From NCBI GenBank assembly GCA_022605425.2, contig JAKIMF020000004.1, positions 1,051,501-1,115,500 of the forward strand: a DNA stretch of 64,000 nt, read 5' to 3'. The DNA comes from Hamiltosporidium tvaerminnensis (lineage: Eukaryota; Microsporidia; Dubosqiidae). The notes beneath the pieces were generated by a model. It did no database searches. It was not told the origin of the DNA and saw only the letters and a list, made by a program, of their open reading frames with translations. Numbering within the stretch: the stretch's first letter is position 1; the number at the start of each line of letters is the position of its first letter. Of the stretch, positions 22,481 to 34,599 are shown one piece after another. The position numbers and the translations under genes are program-made.

Positions 22481-22540
22481 TGTAATTATATTTACCAAGT
22501 TTTTTATCCGGGTTTGTAAATATATTTATCAAAGTATTTT
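22465..22540. repeat. Two-copy tandem repeat upstream of S4
   Basis: A unit of about 37 bases, TTTATCC(T/G)GGTTTGTAA then TATATTTA(C/T)CAA, occurs twice in tandem. It duplicates the AGGATAAA-type promoter element of S4, placing a second copy about 37 bases further upstream. Confidence 0.7.
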
Positions 22541-22544
22541 ATCA

Positions 22545-24423
22545 TATATTTTCTAAAATAAATTCGAAACAATAAAAATAATTGATTAATTTTTTAATTT
22601 AAAAAAGTTTTTTTCAATAAAACTGAATAATTAACAATTATTGAAAAAATAATCTTTCATATATTTTGTTTAGAAAAAATTTTACATTGATATAATAATT
22701 GTTAATAACTTGAATATCCTAAGTAGATAAATCATAAAAACAATTGTTCAAAACATAAAGTATAGCTATGATTTTTTTCTAATTTTTTGGAACATTTACC
22801 CTCGCTCTTTAAATTAAAAATGTTTTTTTTGGAAGTTGGGCTTAAAGCACTCATATATTAAAATATTTAAATATTAAAAAATAAAAATTTTATATTTTTC
22901 ATGATATTTAAATTTTCACTTTAATCACAGATACATTAACGAAGTGTTTTTATGACGAAGATTAAACCTATCAAGATTTATTTTACTCAATTAGAGGATC
23001 TTATCCCATTTCCGAATATTTTTCCCAATATTAACGAACTTCTCTTCATGTCTATAAAAACCTGCCAAATAGGTTGAAAATATTAATATTATATTTTAAA
23101 TTCTTAGAAAAACTCATCTTCAATGGTTTGTAAGTAATCTCCTTTTTAAGTTATTGTAAATTTTTCAAAAACGCAATATTTTTTCTTCCGAAACATATTC
23201 TTTTCACCACCTTTTTTTCCTATATTAATTGATTTAGAAAGTATAAAAATATTTTATAGCTAATCTTTCCTACAATTGATGAAATATTTCGTAAATTAAT
23301 ATATCAAATATGTTTAAAACGTTGGAATTATAACTAATAGAGACCTTTAATATTTGAAGTTGATAAACGAAGCATTTTAAAGCTATGCGGACTAATACTA
23401 AATCAAAATTGAACGGGTTTTAAATAGTTCTAAAAAATCTTTAAAAGCATCTTAGCTGTTAAAATTTTAACTTATTTATATGGAGTGTAAAAATATTAGA
23501 AACTAAAACTGAAACATTAATTTTGATTTATTGACTGACTCAATATTCTAGTAACCCTATTATTTTTGATTCAGTTAAATTAAATGTATCAAACATTTTT
23601 ATACGTATCATTCGTTTTCGAATGAAAAATCAATTGTTTGAGATCTAAATAATTTGGCTAATTCTTAAATTCGCATTTTTTTAAAAGCATTTTAATCTTT
23701 TTTCATTTATTCTTTATGAATGATCATTGATAGATTCACATTTATTTGAAGCTTTTTATATCTAATTTTTGACCTCTGTGAGATATAGTCTTTTGAATTC
23801 CTGTATAAATAAAAGTGAGTCTAATTTTCGAATTACAAAATATTCTGGCGAAAAAACTCTATGGAAAATTTTCTATAAAAAACAGTCTGTTTTATTTGCA
23901 TTTAGTTTGAAGTTATGCGCGTTAAAACAATTTTCTTGAATGAAAAATACGAACTGTCAAGTTTTCCATTCAAATGTCTTAAATGGTTTTAAATTTGAGC
24001 TTAGGTGTCAGTTATTTTTTCTTGTAAACTATGGTAAAAGTTTTTGTATTTTTTAAAAAACTATGTTTCTAATTAAAGAAATCGACTTTTTCGTTTCCCA
24101 TATGCCAGAAATTTTCTCTTTTTGTCCATTAAAATATTCATCTTATCTATTTTTTTATTAAACCAATATTGTTTTTCTTTGATGCAAATACATTGATCTT
24201 ATATTGTGATTAATGGATTGCACAAGAATATGGATCAATTACAGCCACTTAATTTATAAGAAGTACTATTATACTAAAAATCACTCTGTAATAAAGTCAA
24301 TCAGAATTATATGAATATTTGAAACATAGATATTTTAGTGTTTTAATTTATCATGGCTTCGAATTTATTTCATTTAAAAAATATCACAGCTTTGAAAAAC
24401 CAATAGCAAGTTGTATATTTTTT
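22545..24423. other. Gene-free AT-rich stretch
   Basis: No gene, RNA or repeat copy is recognised. The DNA is A/T-rich with stops in all frames. Confidence 0.5.
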
Positions 24424-25095
24424 AGAGGACATTAACGCAGTTCTAGGGTTAGCCTTATTAAATCACCCCAAAACACCATCGATACTTCTGGAATACCTAT
24501 ATCTCGTAAACTTTCATCGAAAAAGTGTGTAGAAGCCAAAAAATGAGCGAGGCAGTTGCCTAAAGTTCGTTAATGTTTGTTGTGCTAACTGTGATTGTAG
24601 GTTGCACCCTACCCTAATCACCTCTGAGATCATGAAAAATTCTTACATACTCTATGTTTTCCTAATCCAATAAACTTCTAGCCAATATATATCTCGGCGA
24701 CTTATATTGAGTTCGCTTAGACAGTGCAATGTCATACCAACAGGTAAACTCGCTACTTGGCTCTTCTGGCTTCTAAAGTTCTATTTTTGTATCTCTAGAC
24801 GCCAATTTTCTAAGCTGAGTGAGCAAGGCTAGTTTTCTAATCATTTTGATGGCAATTACCTATAAATTCAGCTGCAGTCTCCGATCTGATTAAATAAAAA
24901 AATACAAAATAAATTTATAGAAAAAGTTCGCCAGTTCGTTGACTTCTACTCCTTATACAAATTATTTGGAACAATCGAAAATTTATTGTGGTTTTACCTC
25001 CCCCCTCCCCCAAAAAAAAATTCTAAAAATTTGTCTTCACACCAATTTTACATACTCATTGTCAAGCCAAACGTTTTTTTATTGGTTATCCTCTC
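24424..25095 (+). repeat. Dispersed repeat B, copy 4
   Basis: A nearly full-length but diverged copy, oriented like copies 7 and 8. Landmarks are GAGGACATTAACGCAGTTCT, GAGCGAGGCAGTTGCC then AGTTCGTTAATGTTTGTTG, ATAAACTTCTAGCCAATATA, GACAGTGCAATGTCATACCA, GAGTGAGCAAGGCTAG, ATGGCAATTACCTA, and the distal GTGGTTTTACC...TCATTGTCAAGCC. Non-coding. Confidence 0.85.
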
Positions 25096-25099
25096 CCTA

Positions 25100-25985
25100 T
25101 TTATTGTTATATGCAAAATTATAGCGAGAATAAATTGATTGCAAAGCGTGGAATCAAAAAAAATTATCTTATCATACTGATGTTTATGCATTTGGAAGAT
25201 TATTAGAAATACAATCGGATTAAAGTTATTAAACTTAATTCTTAAATAAAAATTATAACATAAAAAGGTAAATACAAATATATTTACAATTGCTATTTTT
25301 GTCATTTAGAAGTGGCCAATTTTTTTTTAGAAATTGTTGTGAGACTTAATTTTGTAGGATTTAAACATATCAAAGTGTATCGATTCTTCCTCTGCACACT
25401 ATTATTGCTTGTATAATGTTTATAAACAAATCATGAGAGTCTTATTCTTAATCAGAATCATATTATTGGTGTCTTACATTTTTCGAACAATTAAACGTTT
25501 CAAAGTATGTCGCCGTAGGTATTTACTTGTTCAAATAAATGATTTCTAGTCTAATATTTACAAAATTCAAGCAGAGCTAAATCTGTAACATGGAAGTTTG
25601 AAATACATGGAAAAAGAAAATTTCTTATTCATCTGCATGCAGTTTCACAATTTTAACCCATAGTAAGTAATTAGAGTAATATTTTTATCGATAGTTATTG
25701 CACCTGGTTAGTCACTAATCTTTAAGATTCGAAATTTAGTTTAAAATTGATACGAAAATCATTTTTTGTCGTTTTTATGAGCTGAACACCTCACTATATT
25801 TTCGATTGATCTATGAGGAAATAAATAAAAGAGAAAAGAATCTGTAAACCGATGAAAATATTTCCGCGAACCTACTTTATATTTTTTAATATAACTAAAT
25901 CAGAAACCCGACTGAACTTGCAGGTTGGCTATAAAAAACAGAATTCCATAAATTGAACTTTGTTTAGAGTTTTAGGCCTAGGTAA
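25100..25985. other. Gene-free stretch
   Basis: No gene is seen. An 85-codon hydrophobic frame on the minus strand (25048-25305) partly overlaps the end of repeat B and is not supported. Confidence 0.4.
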
Positions 25986-26270
25986 TACAAAAACAAACTC
26001 TTTATAAATCCATAAATTCTAGGTAGCGGGTTATACATATCGGTATGGGATTGGAACTTATAGGTAGACCCATGTAAGTTTCTGATAAGAATCTTAGCTA
26101 ATTTTATTGAGTCCGGAAAGTGTAGAATAGGTTAAAATTCTGCTTATCTTGGAGCCAACAGCAAGTCTCGACTAGCGATCAACCCCAAAAAAACGAACCC
26201 CAGGGAATTACAATCCTCATTAAATAAATGTTGAAATCTTTTTGAACTAATGCTGAAGTATAATGGTATC
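25986..26270 (-). repeat. Dispersed repeat B, partial copy 5
   Basis: An inverted partial copy of repeat B. It contains ACATATCGGTATGGGATTG, GTAGACCCATGTAAGTTTCT, GAATCTTAGCTAATTTTATT, GAGTCCGGAAAGTGTAGAAT and CGACTAGCGATCAACCCC, the counterparts of the central region of copies 7 and 8. Confidence 0.6.
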
Positions 26271-26939
26271 AAATAAAATAACTATAGAGTTTTAGGGAAT
26301 GAATGATCTATGATATATCCATGCCTGTTTTATGTCATTAAAACAACATAAGACATTTTCTTCTAGAAAAAAGACGTGGTTTTGAATAAATATTAGAAGT
26401 TTTTTTAAGAAAATACAGTCAGAATATAAGTAAAACCATTCTAAATTTATAGAGCATTCTGTCGTTTTTAAGATTCGATTTAAAGATTTCTCGATATTAA
26501 ATTGACAATAGCGAATTATTTTTTACAAATTGTGACTGATTGCTTGGATTTATCGATTAGTATATGTTAAAACCCCTCAATATTTCATACTCCGCTATAT
26601 TGGTCACTATATACTAGAACCCGGTGTATGTCTTTGTTTCATGAATATATTTTAATTATAGAAACAGATCTTTACGTGTCAAATTACTTTAGTTATCTTA
26701 CATTTTTATGCTTAGTTTTCGATATCCAACAAAAATGTAATATAATTAGGTAGAATAGGCTTCATTGCATAAGTTGTTGTATATTAATATTGATTGGGGC
26801 ATGAAGTTAAACACAATTGAAAAGATTATGATGACGTTATAATTTATAATAATTTGAAGCTAGTATTTGTGTTTGGAAAGATTTTTGTACGTCTATTTTC
26901 TTAGATTAGATATTTTAGTTCAAAAATCAATTTTTATTT
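26271..26939. other. Gene-free stretch
   Basis: Nothing recognisable between repeat B copy 5 and repeat A copy 2. Confidence 0.45.
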
Positions 26940-27168
26940 ATTCATCCTCGGCACTACAGCCCTGCACAAGCCTTGGCCTTCTTAGGTAATACCATCCGGG
27001 TTTCTTTTCAGTTAGTCGTATACTTTTTTGGGTTTTTTAACAAGATGGTTTTAAAGGGTTGGTTGTTAACCCGACGCCTAACTCCCAACCTGGAGGACCA
27101 GTCTCTTTTAGTCACCTCTTATGACAAGCAGGAAGAGTTTAAGCCAATTCTGCTCTCGGCATGATCGA
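26940..27168 (-). repeat. Dispersed repeat A, copy 2
   Basis: A well-preserved copy ending about 320 bases before the start of M1. It contains CTACAGCCCTGCACAAGCCT, AAGATGGTTTTAAAGGGTTG, CGCCTAACTCCCAACCTGGA, CAGTCTCTTTTAGTCACCTC and AAGCCAATTCTGCTCTCGGC. Confidence 0.85.
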
Positions 27169-27487
27169 GAATCAAAAACTATTTTTAGTAAATAATTTTC
27201 AGAATCAATATTTCAGATTAAATTTTTGAAAATTTAGAAAATTGAAAAAATACTAATATTTTTACTATTGGTAGATGAAAAAAATAAAAACTAACAAATA
27301 AAAATTTTGTATTTGTTTTTTTTAGTAAAAAAAGCAACAAATAAAATTATGCGTACATTTTCTTTCAATACTTATCAGAATAATTACAAATGTAAATAGA
27401 GATTTCGATAATATACCACTATCTTGAAATTTTATCAAGATAAAAAACAATTTATTTCTATAAATATAGAAAAAAATCCAAAAAAAT

Positions 27488-28216
27488 ATGAAATTATTAA
27501 ATAAGACGGCGCTTCGAATTTCTTTAACTATATTTGTTGCAATTGCTACTGTTTTTTTAATAATTGCTATTATTGGAAATAAAAAAGCGAATTCATTGAT
27601 AGAAGAATTTCCAAATGAATTCAAAAAGGATGTTAAATTATATGAATTTAAAGAGCTTTCATCTGCTCTTAGGACATCCAAAGTGGCGGCTTTTATTGCC
27701 ATAAGAAATTCGAATGAAGGCTTTTTTATGTTTGATTTCGAGTATTGTCCTGAAGTTCGAGATTATTTATTAAAAGCATTAGACACCAAAGACAAAGAAT
27801 TTTTTCTGAAAGGTAAGCGACCAAATGAAATATATAAATGTGAAAGTGTTGACTTTGAAATTTCTTCTAAAGCCATAGCCAATATCGGTTTTGTTGCAAA
27901 AATAGGCTTTTTGTTTAAAGGCAATCAAGCTGTCAAGACAATTAACGAAATATCGGGTTTCATTCATAAACGCATATCAAAAAACATAAAATGTGAATTC
28001 AAACTTGTTATTTTAAGTATACCGGATGAGGAAAACGTCAAAGCATATGAAGTTATATTTAATCAATCAGAAGAATTCGAATTTGGTTCTTCGAAATCAT
28101 TCAAGTTTGAACCAAACAAAGATATCAATGCTGACTCGTATGAATATGTTTCTTCACTTATTATAAAAGTAACCAAAGGAAAGTTTACAAATATGAAAAA
28201 GTATAGAATTAAGTAG
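27488..28216 (+). CDS. M1: single-pass membrane protein, paralogue of M2
   Basis: A 242-residue protein of unknown function. Residues 11-31 (ISLTIFVAIATVFLIIAIIG) form one hydrophobic segment after a short basic N-terminus, suggesting a signal anchor with the rest of the protein on the lumenal or outer side. The remainder is a folded-looking, Lys/Glu/Phe-rich domain with regular hydrophobic spacing. It is clearly related to M2 at 50313-51050. Shared pieces are LxxALxxxKVxAFI (about 59-72), LLKxLDxKDKxxF (about 96-108), CExxDxxxxSK, GFxxK, E(I/T)xxFI, IPDEENVKAYE (TPDDKTVKLYD in M2) and SK(S/E)FKFE...YxYVS near the C-terminus. A TATAAATATAG sequence lies about 33 bases before the ATG. This copy is intact. 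No domain is recognised; probably lineage-specific. Confidence 0.78.
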   Translation: MKLLNKTALRISLTIFVAIATVFLIIAIIGNKKANSLIEEFPNEFKKDVKLYEFKELSSALRTSKVAAFIAIRNSNEGFFMFDFEYCPEVRDYLLKALDTKDKEFFLKGKRPNEIYKCESVDFEISSKAIANIGFVAKIGFLFKGNQAVKTINEISGFIHKRISKNIKCEFKLVILSIPDEENVKAYEVIFNQSEEFEFGSSKSFKFEPNKDINADSYEYVSSLIIKVTKGKFTNMKKYRIK

Positions 28217-28219
28217 ATC

Positions 28220-29544
28220 TTCTTTGCAATAAACCGCTTTCCGGGTTTTGTATGAGTATTAACCGTGTATTAAAGTACCGTTTTTGTAATTTATTTTAAT
28301 ATAAAACATTTTCTATTTTTTCATATTGAATAAAAATTCCTTCAACTAATTATTTTAGTTTATATATTCAGAATAATTTTATTCAATCATTATGACTTCA
28401 TTCTTTAACATGTTTTTTTAATATAAACACAGATATTCTGCAAAAAATCTCGATGCAAAAAACTCATCTTCAAATACACATAATCAAATTTTTTTTATAT
28501 GGAATCAAACAATTTAAATTCATAGATCTAAGAGCGATATTTTCTTTATTATAGCTCCATTTAAGGTGATATTTGCTAAATATTCGGCCTTTTTAACTTA
28601 AAATTTTTTTTGCATAGAATTAAAACATTTTCTTAAGCTATATTCCAATTCAAGAAAATTATTTAATATTTCATAACTATCTTTATTTTAAACATTTTAT
28701 CAATATTTGAAATTAATGCCACAATTAATAACTGTATTATTTGTGAAAAAATGGTCTATATTATGAATAATTGGTATTTTCTTATGATTTAATAAACTTT
28801 TGTAAAAAAAAACAATTAGGTGACTATTTTAGAAACCACAATAAGAGATCTTAAAAATATATTTTTCTTTAGATGAATTTTGAGAGTCAAACCTAATTTT
28901 AGGTGTGTATGAGTTGAAAAATCTCTTAAAATAAAATAGAGAAACAGGTTTGAAAAAATAATATGAATGTAGCAAAATGTTGGATAATTAATGTGGTGCA
29001 TATATTTCGGATCGAAAATTAGATAAATGGCATATTAGAACTGGAAATAACGATTATAATATTTTGATTCATATATTTTTGCCCAGACAAATATTAAGAC
29101 AAGTACTCAAAATATGCAATCATATTTGTGCGTAATTTTGATAAATTTTTGTTTTAATAGATCCGGACCTGTGTATGAATATTTGAAGTTTTTATCCCAA
29201 AAACAATGTTGTAGGTATAGTATAGACAACTAGTTCCGAATAAAACTTAAAAATATCATTTAAATTTTAATCATAAGCTAAATAAAAAGGATTTTGAATG
29301 AATAATTTAATATAACTTGAAGTTTATTCCAATTTGTATAATAAAAAAACAAGTTAGGATTATGTCCTAGTTCAATTATAATTTTATATGGACTTAAAAT
29401 CTAGTTTGACAATTTTTTCCGCCGTTTTAGTCTTTCCATTATCCTCTCGTTAATCCGACTTAACATTTATGTTATTAACGGCACTTCCCATCTAAAATAT
29501 AAAAGAGGAAAATGTTTTTAGGTGTAACTTTTTCAGCCCCATCT
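28220..29544. other. Gene-free AT-rich stretch
   Basis: No gene, RNA or recognisable repeat copy. A/T-rich sequence follows M1. Confidence 0.5.
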
Positions 29545-29775
29545 TACTTGTTCTATTTGCTTTAAAGTAAAGGTTAGTTGTTTGTGCACGCCAGGTGATT
29601 TAATAAGACTTAATGGCGCACTTTTCCTGTTGTCTTTGTCATTTGGTCTTTTAACGGGTTCTTTTGGTCGATCAATCGAACTGATTCGCCCAGACTTTTT
29701 TAATGCATTAGACAGAATATATGCCTTTATATCTTTGTGTATTTGTGGTCATTTAAGTCATTTCATATGATATTT
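29545..29775 (-). repeat. Repeat E, copy 4
   Basis: On the minus strand an open stretch reads IKAYILSNALKKSGRISSID then RPKEPVKRPND and so on. It parallels EAYIQSIVLKKTVETISFD in copies 1 and 5 in both residues and spacing. The 62-codon plus-strand frame at 29582-29770 is its shadow. A decayed coding relic of the same mobile element. Confidence 0.55.
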
Positions 29776-30106
29776 TGCCCCTGCCGTCTTCTAATTATAA
29801 TATTAAAAAACTGTTATAAATAATCCAAAAAAAAGATCAAATGCGTAAATTGGTACTTAAAGATAATTTCTTAGTAGTAAACCTTTTGTTTTCTCGTTAG
29901 AAAACTTTTATAAAAATCTATGAACTATTTTCGACTACCACAATTTTCTTCTGAATGCTTAGTGAATAAAATATCAGTCCATATATTTTGAAATTTTTTG
30001 CAGTTCAAATATATTTTAAATCCACAATTTTGAATCTTTAAAAATATCAATGTTTAACAGAAATCGTAAACTTTTCATTTTATATAATCTAGTCTTTGTA
30101 TCACCC

Positions 30107-30828
30107 ATGAAAAGACCTTACCAAGAAGAAACAGCAATCGAAGATAAATCTACAAGAACTGTATTAATTACAAATTTAGAAAATGCAGAACAAATTAAAC
30201 CATTTTATAAAGATTTACCGTTAAAGAAGTTTATACAATAAAAGAAAATCAAAATATCTTATTTATAATATTTTATGATTTAAGAAATGCCGAACTATTT
30301 TTTCAAAGATGTTCTACATTGCCTTTTCCGGCAGTTCCAATTTATACAGTTTCTAAATATGAAATACCAAGAGAATCGGATAAATGCGATGAAGGAAAAA
30401 ACCAAAGTACGATTCTTATAACCAATAAAGATAATAATACACTAAGCGAAGAAGAAGTATCAAAAATGTGCAGTATTTTTGGAGAAATAAAAGCTGTACG
30501 AGAATATCGTCACAATCAAAAATTTGTAGAATTTTATGATTCCAGAAGTGCATTAGAAGCATTTAAAAAAATCAATGAAAAAAATTCAAATAATAATTTG
30601 AGTCTTAGATTTGTATGGGACAATTCTGTCAAGGCTAGATGGGATTATATAAATAATACAGATCGTGTATTAAAATCTTTTCAAGAAAATAAATATAAAA
30701 ATGAAATTGTTAAAAGAAAAAAATTATCAAAAGAGGAAGAAATCACCAAAAAAAAGAATTTTTATATTGGACTTTTCGATGATTTTATTATTCAAAACAT
30801 TAATGAAATAGAAAAAATGTTAAAATGA
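30107..30828 (+). pseudogene. Two-RRM RNA-binding protein, Mei2-like, one frameshift
   Basis: The start is placed at 30107 because CACCC directly precedes this ATG; an upstream in-frame start at 30050 would add an odd hydrophobic leader. The first frame (MKRPYQEET..., with TVLITNL at about 18-24) ends at 30241. The homologous continuation is open in the next frame from about 30211 (VKEVYTIKENQN, then FIIFYDLRNAELFF) to 30828. One extra base between about 30205 and 30220, for example in the AAA run, gives a single 240-residue protein. RRM1 spans about 18-88. RRM2 spans about 101-172, with STILITNK as RNP2-like strand and QKFVEFYDSRSALEAF as RNP1-like strand and helix. The FIIFYDLRNA and VEFYDSRSA wording is typical of the Mei2/AML family of meiosis-linked RNA-binding proteins. 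The C-terminal 60 residues are basic and acidic helices. The break is either real or an assembly error. Confidence 0.65.
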
Positions 30829-31239
30829 ATCATTTTTGTGTGATAAAATTATTTAAATAAAAAAATCTTAATGACTTCTAGTTATCATCTGAGAAAAAAA
30901 TATTTTTATAAATTTATTTTTCGTTCCTGTAAATTATCTAAAAAAATATAAAAGTAAAAAAACTTTTGTAGAAATTTTAATGAATATATAAATGATCAAA
31001 GATTTAAAAAATAATCCAGTGATTTTAGTCTAAGTTACTTAATAAATTGATTTGAAAATTTACTCAAAAATACATACAATTAATAAAATTATAAAACCTT
31101 TATATTTGAACTAGTTAGTTCTAAAATTATAATTTAGTTATATTCTTTCAGTTAGTAAAAATTTATTTGATATTAACTTATGTATTAATATGAAGGAAAA
31201 ATATATTTTTACAAGTAAGTTTTTTTTATGCCTACACTT

Positions 31240-31970
31240 ACTTCTCCTAAATAAATATAAGTTTAAGTCTTCAAACCGAATTAGGAGCCACTCAGTTCAA
31301 ACAATTCTTGATAATGAGTAGGCAGAGATAAGACTGGACACCAGAATTATAATGCTGTTAAAATTCTTGTTTATAGGTCCGATATATTTATTTTAGATAT
31401 GAAGATAAATATGATAACACTCATTGAAACAAGAATCCCTTTCTAAGATTCACTTCAAATAGTTGAAACTGAAAATTTATGAATATGACCCGCTACCAAT
31501 GAGTTTGGTCTTATTTATAAGTGTAGTGTTGAGATAATCCCTTATGTGATGACTTGGGACGGTATTGTAACAAAATACCATAATTCACAGCTTAAAAAAT
31601 TAGAAATACCCATGAATATGAGGCATACATTCAGTCTATAGTACCTAAGAAGACAGTCGAAACAATTTCCTTCGATCTACGAAGAGGACTGAAGTCAGAA
31701 CTAAATGCCGAAGAGAGTGCAGAGAGAGGGTCAATTTCTGTTATTATGAGAGCAGAGATGCCTAAGGAACCAACACACCCTCCAAAACAAGCGAAGATTG
31801 AGGAAGACGGTGCATAAAATTTTAAAAGAAAAATAATACACTCCTAATTTCAGAAGGAAGAACTACGTTTGAGAAGCCGACGATAAACATAAATTAAGAA
31901 TCGGGTTCGAAAGAAGCAATAGTAGGGGTAAACGAGGTAGAAGAAAATGCATAAAATTAGTAAACCTATT
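31240..31970 (+). repeat. Repeat E, copy 5 (best preserved)
   Basis: The longest copy. In plus-strand frames it reads LIYKCSVEIIPYVMTWDGI then VTKYH..., then after a one-base shift YEAYIQSIVPKKTVETISFD, LRRGLKSELNAEESAERGS and SVIMRAEMPKEPTHPP before a TAA at about 31815. Copies 1-4 align piecewise. The reading-frame conservation shows a former protein of a repeated, probably mobile, element. The part around MTWDGIVTKYH and EAYIQSIVLKK reminds me of repeated proteins in other microsporidia, possibly reverse-transcriptase associated, but I cannot verify this. The end near 31950 (GAGGTAGAAGAAAATGCATA) matches copy 1. Confidence 0.7.
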
Positions 31971-31979
31971 TTGACCCAG

Positions 31980-34599
31980 AAATTTATTAAATAAATGATT
32001 TACTTATTCTATATAAAAATAGCAAAAAAATATTAAGAAAAAGAAAAAAATTGGTGGATATACAAAAAAAATAAAATTGCTTCAATTAATTTTATATTTG
32101 TAAGTAAATGCACCATCTTGATGTTTAAACACATAATTTCGAAGTATTTTGCTAGAGCTATGTCATCACATTTTTGAATTTGGTTAAAGGAACACGGAAA
32201 ATCAGTAATTCGCATAAAGATTTTATTCTAGTTAAATTTATTAATTCCATTTTTCTTCTAAAAAAAGACGCCATAAATCAACCAATAGTTAGTAATAGAT
32301 AAAATGGTATTTCTTTTGATAAAACCCAAACAACGAATATATTTAATAGAAAGAAATTTCAAATTCTATTTCACAGTGAAAATGTTATATTTTAATTATG
32401 TTTTCGTTTCGTTTAAATTATTAAAATTGTACTTGGTTTTTAGCTTCAATGCTACTAACCAAATTCAACTTGCCCTGATAAGAAAATAATTCTGGGCTAA
32501 ATATGCAATAATTTTACAAAAAAATGTATTTATTGTGGTCATCATTCACTTAATGGGTAAATTGCAAGAAATCAAATTTACTAAATACAAGACGTATAAT
32601 TTCCATTAAGTAGTTTATCCCTAGATATTTATGTAGCATTTTATTTGTTCTATTTTTTTTATATTTTGAGTCGAGAATTTATTTACCGTGATTTCAGCTT
32701 ACTTTCTGCAATATTAATTATCGCTATTATTGTCAGTCTTTTTCTTTAGCACGTACATGCCGTTTTTTGCCTATTTTAGTGCTTATTTGCTCTATTTATT
32801 ACAACTGTGTAATATCTTTACGCTTTTGTTGGCATTTGATTTAGTCTATTTTTCGTATGAAAAAAACCTGGTTTACTGAACTTTAGATCGTTCGAAATTT
32901 AACATACGTTTATATCAAATATAGGTTTCTAAAGCACATATAAGTTATTCGAGATCAATTATAGTCGGTTCATAGTATAAAAAACCCTTTATACTATATT
33001 TATACGCAAATACTACACATTAATTTAAAATAGTACTTAATCAATTTCGAAGTCTTACTATTTTGAATAAAGCTCATAATGAATTTTAGTTCAAATAATT
33101 GCTTTTTAATTTTATTTTTTATCAAATATAAATTTAGTTTTAATCATTCTATATTTGAAATCGGTTGAAAGCTGTTGAAATTCTTATTTCCGCATACTAA
33201 ATTGGAAGAATTTTCAAAGAGACTGTTTACAATTTTTTACAGGACTTTAATTATATTTTACCAAGGTCACTTCAATGTAATTTTCGACTAAATTCTTTCT
33301 TATTTCTAGAAAAAAACCTAACATACTTTACAGATATATTACATAAATATCTAATTCCTATTTACTTACTTAGAGGCTATATTTCTCTTTCTAAAATACC
33401 GAATATGCAAACTTGCACTTTGTTATACCAAATACAATTTTTTTTTTCAAAATATATAAAATATTTATTCAGTATAAACCTTATTAATGAGTCAAAACAA
33501 ATAACATGATTCTATATAGCTTCTGCTCAAGGTTTTATAAAGAGGTTTTTTTCTTCTAAGTTCATACAAATCTATCATTCGGTATGGTTTTTTTTTCACA
33601 CAATCCGATTGTTCTTCTTCATTTTCTTTTATTCAGATATTTAGCATCATGAAAAATGTGTCTATAAATCAGTTTGATCGATTTAAACTTACTACAAAGA
33701 AGACTTCAGTGCTATGGTTAATCCAAGCCTTTTATTTAATAATATAATCCTTGAATGATTTATGATACTTCAAAACTTACTTTTGCACAAAATAAGCATT
33801 TATTTGCAAACTCAAAACGTCCTATAAACCAATATATTTTGAATCAACAAACATAAAAGATTACTTACGTTTTCTAAAAACTAATCCAAGTCCACATAAA
33901 ATAGTTGTTAAACCTTAAATTTGTAATTTTAATTATTCTAGACACGATTATTTTTCCTATGTTATCTATCTTTAAATCAATAAATTAAAAACACAAGCTT
34001 AAATTTTATTTACCACCGAACTCTTCCTTAATCTATTCTCTTCTTAAAAAAAATAATTTCAATTTAATTAACACAACTCTTAATGTACTACCATCATCCC
34101 TCTGTTCTTAAATTTTATAAATATAATTTTAATTCAATTCACACACCTCGTCAAATGCTTATCTCCTTTCTCCATCCGTCTTTTCAAAATAAAATCCAAA
34201 ACCTATGTAAAAAACACAATATATTTCAATGAAGAACAAATTTAATATAATACATTAAACCAACCATAATACTACTAATGTTTACTCTTTACCATTATAA
34301 AATAATTTGAAAAAAATTTGCAATTTTTTAAATGTAGAAAGAGATAAAAAATCGAAATATATTAAAGCATCAGAATCGCAATTTTATTAAGAATATTTTT
34401 CAAAAATTTCAAAGATTAAAAAATAAAATCCACAAAAAAGATTTATTTTTAAAAATAATACCAGAATAGTAAATCACACAAAAGATAAAAAAACTAAAGT
34501 AAATATTCAGTGAAACACTATAAAGATAAACAATACAATTTAAAAAAGCCAGAATAGGAAACAATATTTTTATTTATAGAATAAACATCATATCTTTTC
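31980..34599. other. Gene-free AT-rich stretch
   Basis: No gene or repeat recognised. 33860-34260 shows a run of short T/C-rich segments without coding features. Confidence 0.5.

Noticed and set aside
27322-27702. 126-codon minus-strand frame overlapping M1
   Set aside because: It is antisense to M1, which has a paralogue supporting its own frame. The antisense frame has no such support.
30050-30106. Upstream extension of the Mei2-like protein by 19 residues
   Set aside because: The inner ATG at 30107 has CACCC directly before it, and the extension is a Phe/Leu-rich leader not expected for an RRM protein.
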